Shown: one piece after another, positions 23,207 to 32,523 of the stretch
Layout: the number at the start of each line of letters is the position of its first letter
Numbering within the stretch: the stretch's first letter is position 1
Assembly (NCBI GenBank): GCA_036271555.1
Contig: DATBAK010000057.1
Location: 1 to 64,000 of the forward strand
Length of the DNA stretch: 64,000 nucleotides
From: Acidimicrobiia bacterium
GTDB lineage: Bacteria; Actinomycetota; Acidimicrobiia; IMCC26256; PALSA-610
Direction: 5' to 3'
Notes under the pieces: model-generated
What the model was told of the DNA's origin: nothing
What the model saw: the letters and a program-made list of their open reading frames with translations, nothing else
The model's database searches: none
Position numbers and translations under genes: made by a program

Positions 23207-24160
23207 GTGAAGCCGCGAATCGAGCTGCCGGAGCTGGTGCAGCAGAAGGCGCGTGCGCTCGGCGGCGAGGGCGAGCGGTGGCTGCGCGACCTGCCGGAGA
23301 TCGTCGACGCACTCGCGACCGACTGGCAGCTCGACGTCGGCGCGCCGATGGCGGGTGGCAGCGGCGCGTTCGTCGCACCCGCAACGATCGCAACGACGGG
23401 CGAGGACGCGATCCTCAAGGTCGCGATGCCCGACGGGCTCGAAGGCCAATCCCCCTTCGCGACGGAGCTGCACGGTCTCGAGCTCGGCGCGGGCCGGGGC
23501 TTCGTGCGCGTGCTGCGCGCCGCCGTCGACCGGCGCGCGGTGTTGCAGGAACGACTCGGACGGTCGTTGCAGTCGCTCGGGCTGCCGGTCGAGGCGCAGC
23601 TCGACGCGATCGTCGAAACGCTGCGCGGGGTCTGGCGACCCGTCACCGACGACCCGCTCCTGCGCACCGGGTTCGAGCAGGCCGAGTTCCTCGAGATGTT
23701 CGTGCTCACGCGTTGGGAGGCGCTCGACCGTCCCTGCGCGACCGCGACGATCCGTCAGGCGTGTGAGTACGCGCACGCGCGCCGCGACGACTTCGACGCG
23801 AATCACACCGTGTTGATCCACGGCGACGGCCACCACGCGAACGTGCTCGAAGCACCGGACGGCGGCTTCCGCCTGATCGATCCCGACGCGATGCGCTCCG
23901 AGCCTGCGCACGACCTCGGGATCCCGCTGCGCGGCTGGACCGACGAGCTGCTCGCGAGCGACGACCCGACTCGGCACGGCCGCGCCTGGTGCGAGCGACT
24001 GGGTGAGCGAGCCGGCGTCGACGCCGACAAGATCTGGCAGTGGGCGTTCGTCGAGCGCGTCTCGACCGGACTCTTCTTGCTCGACCTCGGAGCGCTCGAG
24101 CAAGGCGCCCGCATGCTCGCCGTCGCCGGGCAGTGGACGGCTACGAGCCCAGCGTCATGA
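23207..24160 (+). CDS. APH-family small-molecule kinase
   Basis: 317 residues. The phosphotransferase core is present: LIHGDGHHANVL (catalytic HGDxHxxN loop) and FRLIDPDAM (metal-binding Asp). The N-terminal half, with ATIATTGEDAILKVAMP and the following helix, and the segment DAIVETLRGVW resemble the APH(6)/hydroxyurea-phosphotransferase branch. These families phosphorylate aminoglycosides or unrelated hydroxylated metabolites; resistance cannot be claimed from sequence. It overlaps the convergent subtilase gene by 20 bp. Confidence 0.78.
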   Translation: MKPRIELPELVQQKARALGGEGERWLRDLPEIVDALATDWQLDVGAPMAGGSGAFVAPATIATTGEDAILKVAMPDGLEGQSPFATELHGLELGAGRGFVRVLRAAVDRRAVLQERLGRSLQSLGLPVEAQLDAIVETLRGVWRPVTDDPLLRTGFEQAEFLEMFVLTRWEALDRPCATATIRQACEYAHARRDDFDANHTVLIHGDGHHANVLEAPDGGFRLIDPDAMRSEPAHDLGIPLRGWTDELLASDDPTRHGRAWCERLGERAGVDADKIWQWAFVERVSTGLFLLDLGALEQGARMLAVAGQWTATSPAS

Positions 24161-26045
24161 GGTCGACGGCCGGCGCGTAAGCCGACGCCGACGCGGAGCC
24201 GAAGAAGCGCGCGGTGCCGAAGCTGTAGACGCCCCCGCCACCACTCAACACGAGGTACCCGCGACCACTCGGCATCGCGCGGATGCGCACACCGTCGACG
24301 CCACTGATGCCGAGGTTCGGCACGCTTCCCGCGAAGGGCACACCGAAGGTGAAGATGCCGCCGTCGCGCGCCACGATCCAGTAGCCGCCGCCGCTGTCGG
24401 CGGCCGTCATCGACATCGCGGGCGAGTTCAGGTGCATCGCGCCGGTCGAGCCGTGGAACGACGCGTCGCCGAACGTGAAGATGCCGCCGTCGCCCGCGAC
24501 CATCCAGTAGCCGTGACCGTCGGCGGTCGCCGTCATGTCGAGCACCGGCGCGTTGAGGTGGATCGCACCGGTCGAGCCGTAGAAGTGGGCGTCGCCGAAG
24601 GTGAAGATGCCGCCGTCGCGCCCGAGCAGGTAGTAGCCGTTGCCGGTCGGCGTCGAGGCCATGCCGACGATCGCCGAGTTGAGATGCCGCCCGTTCATCG
24701 AGCCGGCGTAGCGGGCGTCGCCGAATGCGTACACGGACCCGTCGGCGCTCGCGAGCCAGTAGCCGTGGCCCGACGGCGTGCGCGCCGACGCGACGATCGC
24801 CCCCGACACGCGCCCGGCGACGTCGCCGTAGTCGTGCGCGCCGCCGAAGGCGTGCACCGCGCCGTTCGCGGTCACGACCCAGTAGCCCGAGCCCTCGTCG
24901 GCGGCGGCGGTCGCGTGCACGAGCAGGCGTGTGGACACCAGACCCGCGCCGTACCAGGCGTCGCGGCCGCGCGGTCCGAGATCGATCGCGGTGCCTTCGA
25001 CGAAGCTCGTGACACCGACGGGATCGAGCTTCGGGTTCGACGCTTCGACGAGCGCGACCGCGGCCGACGCGTACGGCGCTGCGAACGACGTGCCCTCACC
25101 CTGGGCGTATGAGTGCGTCGACCCGTTGTACGTCGAGAGCACGTTGACGCCCGGCGCCACGACGTCGACGTACGAGCCGACGTTCGAGAACGCGGCGTGC
25201 GCGTTGTGCGAGTCGACCGCACCGACCGCGAGCACCTCGGGGAAGGCCGCGGGATAGATCGCGGGGCTGCCCGTCTGACCCGAGTTGCCGGCCGCGGCGA
25301 CGACGACCGCGCCCTTCGAGATCGCGTAGTCGACCGCGGCGCGCTCTCCCGGGTCCGCGCCGGTTCCACCGAGACTGAGGTTGATGACGTGCGCGCCGTG
25401 GTTCGCGGCGTACACGATGCCCGCGGCGACGTTCGCGCTCGTGCCCGACCCGCCGCTGTCGAGCACGCGCACCGGGAGAATCTTCACGTTCGGCGCCGCA
25501 CCCGCGATGCCGCGACCATTGCCGACGTGCGCGGCGATGAGACCGGCGACGAACGTGCCGTGGCCGAGCCGGTCGTTCCACCCGTTTCCGGGGCTCACGA
25601 AGTCGGCGCCCGAGAGCACCGAGCCCGCAAGGTCCTCGTGCGTGCCGAGCACGCCGCTGTCGACCACCGCGACCGTGACCCCCGCGCCCTGCGTCAGCGG
25701 CCACGCGTCCGGGAAGCCGACGTCGGGCAGCGCCCACTGCGACGCGCGGTACGGGTCGCCGAGATCCAGCGAGTGCACCGGCGAGTCGACGCCGACGATC
25801 TCGTTGCCGGCGCTCGCGGTGTCGGCCTGGATCGATTGCGCGGCCGCCGCGTTCGCGGCGGTGAAGTGCTCGACTTTCACGTTCGAGCCGTCGGTGACGA
25901 CGGCGTACATCGAGACCGCGGGACCCGCGGCGACGCCGCTCCCGCCGGTCAGGGCGTGTGCGCCGGTGGGGAGGCTGGCCGTGAGCGCGACCGCGCCGGC
26001 CACGAGCCACCGACGACCACGGATCGCGCGTCCCTCCCGAGCCAT
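24141..26045 (-). CDS. secreted subtilisin-like protease with six C-terminal repeats
   Basis: 634 residues. A signal peptide (residues 1-~31) and short propeptide precede an S8 catalytic domain with D129 (VAVVDSGV), H162 (GHGTFVAG), oxyanion N254 (AAGNSG) and S320 (GTSFAAP). From ~388 to the end there are six ~40-residue repeats of the form GYW.V..DGGIFTFGDA.FYGSTG..LN, probably beta-propeller blades. The repeat type is common in secreted proteins of Acidimicrobiia (established from memory). It is probably an exported protease with a binding or display domain. No dedicated export genes are adjacent. Confidence 0.93.
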   Translation of the reverse strand: MAREGRAIRGRRWLVAGAVALTASLPTGAHALTGGSGVAAGPAVSMYAVVTDGSNVKVEHFTAANAAAAQSIQADTASAGNEIVGVDSPVHSLDLGDPYRASQWALPDVGFPDAWPLTQGAGVTVAVVDSGVLGTHEDLAGSVLSGADFVSPGNGWNDRLGHGTFVAGLIAAHVGNGRGIAGAAPNVKILPVRVLDSGGSGTSANVAAGIVYAANHGAHVINLSLGGTGADPGERAAVDYAISKGAVVVAAAGNSGQTGSPAIYPAAFPEVLAVGAVDSHNAHAAFSNVGSYVDVVAPGVNVLSTYNGSTHSYAQGEGTSFAAPYASAAVALVEASNPKLDPVGVTSFVEGTAIDLGPRGRDAWYGAGLVSTRLLVHATAAADEGSGYWVVTANGAVHAFGGAHDYGDVAGRVSGAIVASARTPSGHGYWLASADGSVYAFGDARYAGSMNGRHLNSAIVGMASTPTGNGYYLLGRDGGIFTFGDAHFYGSTGAIHLNAPVLDMTATADGHGYWMVAGDGGIFTFGDASFHGSTGAMHLNSPAMSMTAADSGGGYWIVARDGGIFTFGVPFAGSVPNLGISGVDGVRIRAMPSGRGYLVLSGGGGVYSFGTARFFGSASASAYAPAVDLMTLGS

Positions 26046-26121
26046 GTGGGTGGCATCGGCGCCCTCTGTGGTCGACTGGAGGCAAAGTGCGCCACTTCAG
26101 CCACTCTCAGCGTCAGAAATC

Positions 26122-26376
26122 TCAGGACTCTTCCGCGCCGATCTCACGGAGGGCGTCACCGATGGCGGTGCGCAGCCGCCGGGCCGTCGCCGGCGCGAGG
26201 TGCGCGACCACGCCGGTGCCGGGGCGGCCGATCTCCTCGAGCGTGAGCACCACCCGCGCCTCGCCCTCGCCGCAGCCTTCGCAGTCGTCGCTCAGCGCGA
26301 CCGCCCACGACACGGGCGGGCGCTCCTCGTCTCCGCTCGGGTGGTCGTCTCGGGCATCGTGAATCGATCGACGCAT
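26122..26376 (-). CDS. small acidic CxxC-containing protein of unknown function
   Basis: 84 residues. It contains DDCEGCGEGEARVVLTLEEIG followed by ATARRLRTAIGDALREIG, an alpha/beta pattern with a CxxC that could bind metal or form a disulfide. CTGGAGACGAC provides a ribosome-binding site before ATG 26376. It is the last gene of a minus-strand run pdxH-yhhN-this, 26 nt after the yhhN-type stop. No family recognised. Confidence 0.6.
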   Translation of the reverse strand: MRRSIHDARDDHPSGDEERPPVSWAVALSDDCEGCGEGEARVVLTLEEIGRPGTGVVAHLAPATARRLRTAIGDALREIGAEES

Positions 26377-26402
26377 GTCGTCTCCAGATCGTGCGGCCGT
26401 TG

Positions 26403-27038
26403 TCAGTGCAGCAGCGAGAGCACCAAGCAGCCCTGAGCAACGTGGTACGTGTACATGATCCCCACCGGCGCGGCGGCGAAGGGGCCGACGAAGCGGTCCC
26501 ACGCGATCATCGAATCGGACGTGACGAACAGCGCCGCGCCCGCGATCGCGAACGCGTTCCCCGACGCGATCGCGCACGCGAGCATCGTCGCGATCACGAC
26601 GAGGTACGCGACCACCGGAGGGCGCAACCCGGGCTCGGTCGCGCCGACGCCGCGCAGGATGCGACGCGCGACCGGCGCCACGACGATCGCGGTGCCGACG
26701 AGCGCGAGCGCGACCGCCCACCAGTGCACGCCGCTCGCGACGAAGCCCGCGATGTAGCAGACGTGCGCGAGCAGGAAGGCCGCGAGCCCGCCGACGAACT
26801 GCTCTTTCGGCAGCATCAACAGCACGTCGCCGAGCAGCGAGAGCACCAGCGCGGCCACGAACCACGCGCGCACACCGCCGTCGGTCGGATGGATCAGCAC
26901 CGCAACGATCACGAGCAGGGTCAACGTCGTCGGTTTGCTGACGTACTCGAGCACCTTGATCGCGCGCTGCTTCGAGAACCAGTTCAGCGCGGCGAACAGC
27001 AGCGCGGCGCTGAGGAACAGAGACGCGCCCGCGGTCAC
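26403..27038 (-). CDS. YhhN/TMEM86-family membrane protein (lysoplasmalogenase-like)
   Basis: 211 residues with about seven or eight hydrophobic helices. The family signatures are KPTTLTLLVIVAVL near the first third, SLLGDVLLMLP and FLLAHVCYIAGF, and SDSMIAWDRF near the end; the Asp residues in these motifs line the proposed active site. Characterised relatives hydrolyse the vinyl-ether bond of lysoplasmalogens. The GTG start overlaps the pdxH stop by 4 bp, so translation is coupled. Confidence 0.85.
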   Translation of the reverse strand: MTAGASLFLSAALLFAALNWFSKQRAIKVLEYVSKPTTLTLLVIVAVLIHPTDGGVRAWFVAALVLSLLGDVLLMLPKEQFVGGLAAFLLAHVCYIAGFVASGVHWWAVALALVGTAIVVAPVARRILRGVGATEPGLRPPVVAYLVVIATMLACAIASGNAFAIAGAALFVTSDSMIAWDRFVGPFAAAPVGIMYTYHVAQGCLVLSLLH

Positions 27039-27676
27039 GGTGCGAGCCGTTCGACGATCCAGCCGTCCGGCGCACGGCGGTAGCGGACGCGATCGTGCAG
27101 ACGCGATTCGCGTGACTGCCACAGCTCGAGCGTCTCGAGTCCGACGACGAAACCACCCCAGAACGGCGGCAACGGCGGATCGACGCCCGCAAAGCGCGCT
27201 TCTGTATCGCCGACGAGCCGTTCGAGCTCGGCGCGATCGCCGAGCACCTGACTCTGCGGCGACGACCACGCGCCGATCCGACTCCCGAGCGGACGGGTCG
27301 CGAAGTACGCCGCGGCCTCTTCGTCGGGCACGCGGGCGACCGGGCCGGTGACGCGCACCTGGCGCGTGACCTCGTGCCAGTGGAACACGAGCGCGGCGCG
27401 GGGGTTCTCGCGCAGGTCGACGCCCTTCTCGCTCTCGAGGTGCGTGTAGAAGGCGAAGCCGCGCGCGTCGAGGCCGCGGAGCAGCACGACCCGCGCCGAG
27501 GGCCGGCGGTCGGCACCCGCGGTGGCCAGGGTCATCGCCTCGGGCTGGTCGACGCCGGCCGCCTGCGCCTCGGCGAACCAAGCCCGGAACTGCTCGAGCG
27601 GATCGGCCGCGACCGTGGCCACGTCGAGGGGTGCGGCGCGCAGCTCCGCTCGCAGCTCATCCACGGGCCGCACCAT
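27035..27676 (-). CDS. pdxH: pyridoxamine 5'-phosphate oxidase
   Basis: 213 residues, the canonical length. FMN-dependent PdxH converts pyridoxine or pyridoxamine phosphate into PLP. Recognisable blocks are DPLEQFRAWFAEAQAAGV, PEAMTLATAGADRRPSARVVLLRG, GFAFYTHLESEKGVDLRENP, HWHEVTRQVRVTG, the FATRPLGSRIGAWSSPQS segment and the C-terminal LWQSRESRLHDRVRYRR that binds substrate phosphate. TAGAGT lies 6 nt before the ATG, so the transcript may be leaderless. It is first in an operon with the YhhN-type gene. Confidence 0.95.
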   Translation of the reverse strand: MVRPVDELRAELRAAPLDVATVAADPLEQFRAWFAEAQAAGVDQPEAMTLATAGADRRPSARVVLLRGLDARGFAFYTHLESEKGVDLRENPRAALVFHWHEVTRQVRVTGPVARVPDEEAAAYFATRPLGSRIGAWSSPQSQVLGDRAELERLVGDTEARFAGVDPPLPPFWGGFVVGLETLELWQSRESRLHDRVRYRRAPDGWIVERLAP

Positions 27677-27682
27677 CGGCGA

Positions 27683-27688
27683 ACTCTA
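27683..27688 (-). promoter_or_regulatory. candidate -10 element of leaderless pdxH
   Basis: TAGAGT on the minus strand, ending 6 nt before ATG 27676, no Shine-Dalgarno. Confidence 0.45.
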
Positions 27689-27812
27689 CGTGCGAGACTT
27701 CCGCGCGGCGTTCCGCACCAGGGCGATTCACTCCCATCCGCGTCCGGAGCGGCGAGCGCCCCGAAGGGCGGCGGCGGGTACCCCGCCACCGAGCGAGTGC
27801 GACAGGAGAGAC

Positions 27813-28361
27813 ATGGCTTTTCATCACCTCGCCATCGCGACTCGTGACCTCGACGCGACGCACCGCTTCTACACCGAGGCCATGGGCTTCGAGCTCGTGA
27901 AGGCGGTCGCCGCGCCGACGCCCGAAGGCACCGGCGGGTGGGCGCGGCATCTGTTCTACGACACCGGCAACGGCGAGATGTTCGCGATCTGGGACCTGCA
28001 CGACGACAGCATCCCGCCCGATTTCTCGCCCGCGATCTCCACGGGCCTCGGCCTGCCGTCGTGGGTGAACCACATCGCGTTCGCCGCCGCCGACCTCGAC
28101 GACATCACGCGCCGCCGCGACCGCTGGCTCGCGAACGGCTACGACGTGCTCGAGATCGACCACGGCTGGTGCACCTCGATCTACTGCGACGACCCGAACG
28201 GCATCGCCGTGGAGTTCTGTACGACGACCGCGCCGTTCACGGCGGCCGACCGCGCCGAGGCCGACGCGATCATCCGTGCGACGAAGCCCGCGCTCGACGA
28301 AGAGCCGCCCGACGCGATCGCGTACGCGGCCGCCGAGTACCAGGCCGCGCCCGTCGCATAG
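27813..28361 (+). CDS. VOC-family dioxygenase/glyoxalase-like protein
   Basis: 182 residues. Paired VOC modules: FHHLAIATRDLDATHRFYTEAMGFELVK and WVNHIAFAAADLDDI...GYDVLEIDHGWCTSIYCDDPNGIAVEFC. H4/H5, H73-type (NHIAF) and the final Glu (VEFC) are plausible metal ligands, resembling extradiol dioxygenase or lactoylglutathione lyase relatives. CAGGAGAGAC gives a good ribosome-binding site. An acidic C-terminal extension of ~45 residues (TAADRAEADAIIRATKPALDEEPPDA) goes beyond the fold. Substrate unknown. Confidence 0.85.
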   Translation: MAFHHLAIATRDLDATHRFYTEAMGFELVKAVAAPTPEGTGGWARHLFYDTGNGEMFAIWDLHDDSIPPDFSPAISTGLGLPSWVNHIAFAAADLDDITRRRDRWLANGYDVLEIDHGWCTSIYCDDPNGIAVEFCTTTAPFTAADRAEADAIIRATKPALDEEPPDAIAYAAAEYQAAPVA

Positions 28362-28367
28362 CGCGCG

Positions 28368-29588
28368 CTACGCGATCACGTTCGCGGCGCGCAACGCGGC
28401 GATCTCTTCGTCGCCCAACGCGGCGAGCGCGCGCAGCACGACATGGGTGTGCTCGCCGAGCGCGGGACCGACGCTGCGGATCGAGCCCGGCGTGCGCGCG
28501 AGCTTCGGCACGACACCCGCCATCGGCACGGCACGCTCGAAGCCGGCCGCGAGCCGCACGATCATCTCGCGCGCCGCGATGTGATCGTCGACCGCGATGT
28601 CGGCAGCGGTGTTGATGAGCCCGACCGGCACTGAGTTTTCGCGCAGACGCGCCAGGATCTCGTCGGCCGGGTGCGCGCCCGTCCACCCCGCGATCTCCGC
28701 GTCGAGCTCGACCTGGTTCGCACCGCGGGCCGCGTGGCGCGCGTAGCGCGCGTCGGTCGCCCATTCCGGCCGCGCCATCGCGGTCGCGAGCCGGGCGAAC
28801 ACCGCGTCGGCGTTCGCGGCGATCACGACATCGCGCCCGTCGGCGGTCGGGTACGCGTTCGCGGGCGCGACACCGGGCAGCACGCCACCCGAGCGGCCGC
28901 GCACGGCGCCCGCGAGCTCCCAGTCGGCGACGGTCGACTCCATGAGCGCGAGCACCGACTCGTAGATCGCGACGTCGACCTCCTGACCCCGGCCCGAGCG
29001 TGACCGCTCGGCGATCGCGGCGAGCGTGCCGATCACGGCGAACAGCGCCGCGAGCGCGTCACCGAGGCTCACGCCGGCGCGCGCCGGCGGCCGGTCGGCG
29101 TCGCCGGTGGTGTGGCGGAGCCCGCCCATTGCCTCGCCGATCGAGCCGAAGCCCGGTTCGTGGGCGCGCGGACCGGTCTGACCGAAGCCGGAGACGTGCA
29201 CCAACACGATGCCCACGTTCGCCGCGCTCAGCTCGGCGTAGCTCATGCCCCACTCGGCGAGCAGGCCGGGACGGAAGTTCTCGAGCACGATGTCGCACTG
29301 CTCGGCGACACGCGCCACGACCGCACGGCCACGCGGATCGCGGAGGTCGATCGCGACCGACCGCTTGTTGCGCGCGATCGCGGGCCACCAGAGGCTGCGC
29401 CCGTCGATGCACTCGCCCCAGGCGCGCATCGGATCGCCGGCGCCGGGCGGCTCGATCTTCACGACGTCGGCGCCGAGGTCGCCGAGCAGCTGCCCCGCGA
29501 ACGGCCCGGCGATGAAGCTGCCGAGCTCGAGCACGCGTAGCCCGGCGAGCGGACCCGCGCCGTCGGAGGCCTCGTCGGTGGTCGTCAT
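28368..29588 (-). CDS. family III CoA-transferase (CaiB/BaiF), third paralogue
   Basis: 406 residues from ATG 29588; an upstream ATG at 29609 overlaps the divergent gene's start and is less likely. [33 protein letters not shown] opens the family fold; [24 protein letters not shown] and [17 protein letters not shown] follow. The usual catalytic GxD triplet is hard to pinpoint in HEPGFGSIG, where Asp is replaced by Gly, so activity should not be assumed. It is divergent from an acyl-CoA dehydrogenase with 19 bp between start codons, suggesting common regulation. Confidence 0.85.
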   Translation of the reverse strand: MTTTDEASDGAGPLAGLRVLELGSFIAGPFAGQLLGDLGADVVKIEPPGAGDPMRAWGECIDGRSLWWPAIARNKRSVAIDLRDPRGRAVVARVAEQCDIVLENFRPGLLAEWGMSYAELSAANVGIVLVHVSGFGQTGPRAHEPGFGSIGEAMGGLRHTTGDADRPPARAGVSLGDALAALFAVIGTLAAIAERSRSGRGQEVDVAIYESVLALMESTVADWELAGAVRGRSGGVLPGVAPANAYPTADGRDVVIAANADAVFARLATAMARPEWATDARYARHAARGANQVELDAEIAGWTGAHPADEILARLRENSVPVGLINTAADIAVDDHIAAREMIVRLAAGFERAVPMAGVVPKLARTPGSIRSVGPALGEHTHVVLRALAALGDEEIAALRAANVIA

Positions 29589-29595
29589 CGCGGGC

Positions 29596-29601
29596 AAGAT
29601 A
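29596..29601 (-). promoter_or_regulatory. candidate -10 element in a 19-bp divergent gap
   Basis: TATCTT on the minus strand, 7 nt before ATG 29588. Any -35 region would lie inside the coding sequence of the divergent acyl-CoA dehydrogenase gene. Confidence 0.45.
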
Positions 29602-29607
29602 CCGACC

Positions 29608-30831
29608 ATGGACCTGAACCCGACTCCCCGTTCGGTGGAGCTGCTCGAACGGTTGCAGGCGTTCGACGCCGAGCACGTGCGGCCGTCGGAGCCGATCTAC
29701 CGCCAGCAGCGGCGCGACTCGGGCGACATCCGCTTCGCGCCGCCGATCATGGAGGACCTCAAACGCGAGGCGCGCTCGCGCGGGCTGTGGAACCTGTTCA
29801 TGCCCGATGCCGAGTACGGCGCGGGGCTGTCGAACACCGACTACGCACCGCTGTGCGAGCAGATGGGAGGTTCGCCGCTGCTCGGCGAGGCGACGAACTG
29901 CTCCGCGCCCGACACCGGCAACATGGAGATCCTCGCCCAGTTCGGCACCGAGACGCAGCGCGAGCAGTGGCTCCGCCCGTTGCTCGAGGGCGAGATCCGC
30001 TCGTGCTTCGCGATGACCGAACCGTGGGTCGCGTCGTCCGACGCGTCGAACATCTCGAGCCGTATCGAGCCCGATGGCGACCACTACGTGATCAACGCGC
30101 ACAAGTGGTTCACGAGCGGCGCGCTCGACCCGCGCTGCAAGGTCGCGGTCGTGATGGGAGTCACCGACCCGAACGCCGAGCCCTATCGCCGGCAGTCGAT
30201 GATCCTCGTGCCCCTCGACGCGCCGGGCGTCACGGTCGTGCGGGGCCTGCCGGTGTTCGGCCACGACGAGGGACCGGGCCACGCGGAGACGCTCTACGAG
30301 AACGTGCGCGTGCCGAAGGAGTTCCTGCTCGGTGAAGAGGGCTCGGGCTTCGCGATCGCGCAGGCGCGTCTCGGTCCCGGCCGCATCCACCACTGCATGC
30401 GCGCCATCGGGATGGCCGAGCGCGCGATCGACCTGATGTGCACGCGTGCGCAGATGCGCCAACCCTTCGGTCGCTACCTCGCCGAACAGGGCGTGGTGCA
30501 GGCGACGATCGCGGAGTCGCGCATCCAGATCGAGCAGGCGCGGCTCCTCACGATGAAGGCCGCGTGGCTCATGGACACCGCGGGCAAGAAGGCCGCTCGC
30601 TTCGAGATCGCCGCGATCAAAGTGATCGGCGCGCGGCTCGCGACCGACGTGATCGACCGCGCGATCCAGATCTTCGGCGGCGCGGGCGTGACCGACGACT
30701 GGCCGCTCGCGTCGATGTACGCGCACGCGCGCACCCTGCATCTCGTCGACGGTCCCGACGAGGTGCACCTGCAGCAGATCGCGCGGCGGGAGCTGCGGCC
30801 GTACGAGATCTTCCGCTCGCAGTCGTCGTGA
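29608..30831 (+). CDS. acyl-CoA dehydrogenase (ACAD10/11-like)
   Basis: 407 residues. FAD-dependent enzymes of this family introduce the alpha-beta double bond in acyl-CoA. Visible: [17 protein letters not shown] (FAD and substrate loop), [32 protein letters not shown] and the C-terminal [23 protein letters not shown] flavin-binding stretch. The RIHHCMR segment and length place it nearest the ACAD10/ACAD11 branch. A catalytic base (Glu/Asp) position is not certain by eye. It is followed 10 nt later by an F420-type oxidoreductase gene on the same strand. Confidence 0.9.
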   Translation: MDLNPTPRSVELLERLQAFDAEHVRPSEPIYRQQRRDSGDIRFAPPIMEDLKREARSRGLWNLFMPDAEYGAGLSNTDYAPLCEQMGGSPLLGEATNCSAPDTGNMEILAQFGTETQREQWLRPLLEGEIRSCFAMTEPWVASSDASNISSRIEPDGDHYVINAHKWFTSGALDPRCKVAVVMGVTDPNAEPYRRQSMILVPLDAPGVTVVRGLPVFGHDEGPGHAETLYENVRVPKEFLLGEEGSGFAIAQARLGPGRIHHCMRAIGMAERAIDLMCTRAQMRQPFGRYLAEQGVVQATIAESRIQIEQARLLTMKAAWLMDTAGKKAARFEIAAIKVIGARLATDVIDRAIQIFGGAGVTDDWPLASMYAHARTLHLVDGPDEVHLQQIARRELRPYEIFRSQSS

Positions 30832-30841
30832 TCGAGCAGCC

Positions 30842-31744
30842 GTGAAGGTTCGAGTCGGTTTCGGTCTCGGTGCGAACGCCGCCGCGGGCGACGCCGAGGG
30901 CTTCGCGCAGCTCGTCGACGCGCTCGACGCGCACCACTTCGACTCGCTCTGGCTCTCGGAGCGCATTGGGGCGCCGTCGCCGGATCCCGTCGTCGGGCTC
31001 GCGATCGCGGCCGGTCGGAGCGCGCGGCTGAAGCTCGGCACGAGCGTGCAGGTGCTGCCGGGCCGGAACCCCGCGCTGCTCGCGAAGTCGTGGGCGACGC
31101 TCGACGTGCTCTCGGGCGGGCGCGTGCTGCCGGCCTTCGGGCTCGGCGTCGTCGCCGGCAACGAGCAGGCCGCGTTCGGCGTCACGCGCGAGGAACGGGC
31201 GCCGTGGTTCGACGAGGCACTCCCGTTGCTGCGGCGCTTCTGGACCGAGGACCGCGTCGATCACGACGGCCCGCGCTTCCACTACGAGGGTCTGTCGGTA
31301 CTGCCGAAGCCGGTGCAGCAACCGCCCGACATCTGGCTCGGTGGGCGTGCGCCGTCGGAGCTGCGACGCGTCGGTCGCCTCGGTGACGGCTGGCTCGCGA
31401 GCTTCTCGACGCCGGCCGATTGCGAAGCGGGGCGGCCCGTGATCGAGGCCGCGGCCGACGCGGCCGGGCGCGCGATCGACGACGAGCACTTCGGCGCGAT
31501 GGTGTTCTACGCGCGCGACGGCGTACCCGACGCGCTCGCCGCCGCGATCACGCAGCGCAATCCCGGTGTCGACCCGCACGAGCTCATCCAGACCGACGCG
31601 GCGAGCGTGCGCACGGCGTGCGAGCGCTACGTCGCCGTCGGCTTCTCCAAGCTCGTGCTCGTGCCGTTCGCGCACCCGCTGCCGTCGAGCTGGGACGCGG
31701 AGCTCGCCGAGCTCGCGGCCGAGGTGCTGCCGATCCAAACGTGA
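30842..31744 (+). CDS. luciferase-like (LLM class) oxidoreductase, probably F420-dependent
   Basis: 300 residues, a TIM-barrel flavin/F420 enzyme. It has FDSLWLSERIGAPSPDPVVGLAIAAGRS, LKLGTSVQVLPGRNPALLAKSWATLDVLSGGR and GDGWLASFSTPAD, the pattern of actinobacterial LLM-class F420-dependent oxidoreductases. These reduce or oxidise diverse substrates with coenzyme F420; FMN use cannot be excluded. GTG start 10 nt after the acyl-CoA dehydrogenase, probably the same transcript. A strong hairpin follows. Confidence 0.87.
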   Translation: MKVRVGFGLGANAAAGDAEGFAQLVDALDAHHFDSLWLSERIGAPSPDPVVGLAIAAGRSARLKLGTSVQVLPGRNPALLAKSWATLDVLSGGRVLPAFGLGVVAGNEQAAFGVTREERAPWFDEALPLLRRFWTEDRVDHDGPRFHYEGLSVLPKPVQQPPDIWLGGRAPSELRRVGRLGDGWLASFSTPADCEAGRPVIEAAADAAGRAIDDEHFGAMVFYARDGVPDALAAAITQRNPGVDPHELIQTDAASVRTACERYVAVGFSKLVLVPFAHPLPSSWDAELAELAAEVLPIQT

Positions 31745-31755
31745 GCGGACGCGGC

Positions 31756-31779
31756 GGGGCCCCGCCGAAGCGGGGCCCC
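31756..31779. terminator. bidirectional hairpin terminator
   Basis: GGGGCCCCG (31756-31764) and CGGGGCCCC (31771-31779) with a 6-nt CCGAAG loop: a perfect 9-bp GC stem between two convergent genes. There is no T tract, as is common in GC-rich actinobacteria. Confidence 0.75.
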
Positions 31780-31804
31780 AATCGCACTTCCGTGTGCAGT
31801 TCCG

Positions 31805-32365
31805 CTAGCTGATCGTCGTGTTCCCGACGTTCGTGAAGGTGACCTTCGACAGCGGCTTCGACGTGCACTCACCCGAGGTCGGGGTGAACTGGAGCGTCGA
31901 GTCCAGCGTCAGGCCCTTGAACAGACCCTTCGTGACCTTGCCCGACACGTGCGTCTCGGTCGCGTTGCCGCTCACCGTGTTCAGCGTGACGTTCGCGGTC
32001 GAGGTGGCGCCGGTGTTCCACTTCGTCGTGATCGTGCCCGACGGCGGGTTCGGCGAGGGATTGCCCTCGAGCAGGATCTGGCAGTTCGTCGCGGTGTGGA
32101 ACTTCACGGTCGAGCTGAAGGTGCCGGACTTCACACCGCCGCCCTTGCAACCGCTCTCTTTGGCGTTCTTCACCGTGATCGTCGGCTTGACCTTCTGCGT
32201 CGATCCGACGGCCGGCAACGCGGGCTTGAAGGTCGCCGTGCCCTTCGCCGTCTTACAGCTGGTTCCAGCCGCCGCCGCGTTCGCGGCTCCGCCCGTGCCC
32301 ACCACGGTCATCGCCATCGGCGCGACCAAGGCGGTCGTGAGCAACATCTTCGTCCATACGCGCAT
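31805..32365 (-). CDS. secreted protein of unknown function
   Basis: 186 residues from ATG 32365, chosen because AAGGAAT lies just upstream and the following MRVWTKMLLTTALVAPMAM forms a signal peptide ending AANA. The mature protein (GTSCKTAKGTATFKPALP..., KPTITVKNAKESGCKGGGV) is rich in Thr, Ser, Gly and Lys with four cysteines, predicted all-beta. No anchor is visible, so it is probably released. It resembles small secreted hypothetical proteins common in actinobacteria. No motif supports a function. Confidence 0.75.
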   Translation of the reverse strand: MRVWTKMLLTTALVAPMAMTVVGTGGAANAAAAGTSCKTAKGTATFKPALPAVGSTQKVKPTITVKNAKESGCKGGGVKSGTFSSTVKFHTATNCQILLEGNPSPNPPSGTITTKWNTGATSTANVTLNTVSGNATETHVSGKVTKGLFKGLTLDSTLQFTPTSGECTSKPLSKVTFTNVGNTTIS

Positions 32366-32523
32366 GCGCTGTATTCCTTCCCCCGGAGTCAGGTCGAAGG
32401 GAATTGATACCGCGATCGCCGACCGAATACACCTCATCCTGTGGGTCGAAACCCGACATCGCGGAGCGTCGCCCGCAGGTGTGGTCAAAGGTTCACAACC
32501 GCCTCAGAAGCGACTCTGGCAGG

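Noticed and set aside
23207-24160. Aminoglycoside or hydroxyurea resistance gene
   Set aside because: Only general APH-family motifs are visible; many such kinases act on metabolites and no resistance context is present.
24003-25112. Long Arg/Ala/Val-rich frames antisense to annotated genes (many positions, this one as example)
   Set aside because: Such frames arise from high GC codon bias; they lack motifs, balanced composition and ribosome-binding sites.
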